Assembly: GCA_013205335.1 (NCBI GenBank)
Contig: JABMNB010000754.1
Coordinates: 1-15,866, forward strand
Reading direction: 5' to 3'
Source: Rhodospirillales bacterium
GTDB taxonomy: Bacteria; Pseudomonadota; Alphaproteobacteria; Reyranellales; Reyranellaceae
Length of the DNA stretch: 15,866 nucleotides
The notes under the pieces were generated by a model. The model did no database searches. It worked only from the letters and a program-made list of their open reading frames with translations, and had not been told where the DNA came from. This document shows, one piece after another, positions 15,771 through 15,866 of the stretch; position 1 is the first letter of the stretch, and every line of letters starts with the position of its first letter. Position numbers and translations under genes: made by a program.

Positions 15771-15832
15771 GCGTTGCTCACCTTGAGCCTGTTAGGCTCG
15801 GGGTGTCGAATCCAACGAAGGAGAGCAACGCC
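15770..15832. repeat. 10-bp inverted repeat enclosing a hairpin, before the last start codon
   Basis: GGCGTTGCTC (15770-15779) and GAGCAACGCC (15823-15832) are perfect inverted copies 43 bases apart. Between them GAGCCT-GTT-AGGCTC (15785-15799) forms an inner 6-bp hairpin. The right arm begins at the last base of the AAGGAG ribosome binding site (15818-15823) and ends just before GTG 15833, so pairing would bury the initiation region in any transcript that includes the left arm. Confidence 0.65.
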
Positions 15833-15866
15833 GTGAAGAAGATTACCACATCAGCCGCCGGTGGTC
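15833..15866 (+). CDS. Start of a probable transposase gene (3' end outside window)
   Basis: GTG at 15833 is nine bases after AAGGAG (15818-15823), and the frame, beginning VKKITTSAAGG if the first codon is written as is, stays open to the window edge. Eleven codons are too few to name a family. Its place directly after a truncated transposase gene, with an inverted-repeat leader, suggests it belongs to an inserted element; IS1380-like is one possibility I cannot support further. Confidence 0.45.
   Translation, partial: MKKITTSAAGG

Overview
The window looks like chromosomal DNA of a high-GC alphaproteobacterium. This is inferred from strong G/C third-position bias, GAGG/AGGA-type ribosome binding sites, tightly overlapping genes, and the flavour of the enzyme families and insertion sequences; no rRNA or other taxonomic marker is present. 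Nothing was run against a database, so all names rest on motifs read by eye.

Region 1 (1-10515, + strand) is one compact operon for glucose 6-phosphate metabolism through the pentose phosphate pathway. In order it holds pgi (3' part only, cut by the window edge), a stand-alone DUF2090 aldolase-like protein, a short 6-phosphogluconate dehydrogenase (gnd), transketolase (tkt), glucose-6-phosphate dehydrogenase (zwf), a Cof-type HAD phosphatase, 6-phosphogluconolactonase (pgl), ribulose-phosphate 3-epimerase (rpe), ribose-5-phosphate isomerase A (rpiA) and a ROK-family polyphosphate-glucokinase-like kinase (ppgK). Gene gaps are small and four junctions overlap by 1 or 4 bases. Together they phosphorylate glucose, oxidise glucose 6-phosphate to ribulose 5-phosphate, interconvert the pentose phosphates and return fructose 6-phosphate to glucose 6-phosphate. 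Only transaldolase is missing; it may lie upstream of the cut edge. The two unassigned members, DUF2090 and HAD, are the most interesting part of this operon.

Region 2 (10529-14775, - strand) converges on region 1 with 13 bases between the stop codons. It is a three-gene unit read leftwards: a GH39 glycosidase, a glycoamylase-like (PF10091, GH144-type) protein, and an FAD/NAD(P) oxidoreductase of the mercuric reductase/lipoamide dehydrogenase fold in which both redox cysteines are serine. Neither glycosidase has a visible signal peptide, which suggests cytoplasmic breakdown of imported oligosaccharides whose glucose could enter region 1.

Region 3 (14776-15866) is an insertion-sequence graveyard. 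It holds the leader of the GH39 operon with possible operator repeats, a decayed IS256-type transposase fragment on the - strand, a 5' fragment of an integrase-type transposase that loses family similarity near 15738, and the start of another probable transposase gene cut by the right edge. A 10-bp inverted repeat with an inner hairpin precedes that last start codon and includes its spacer.
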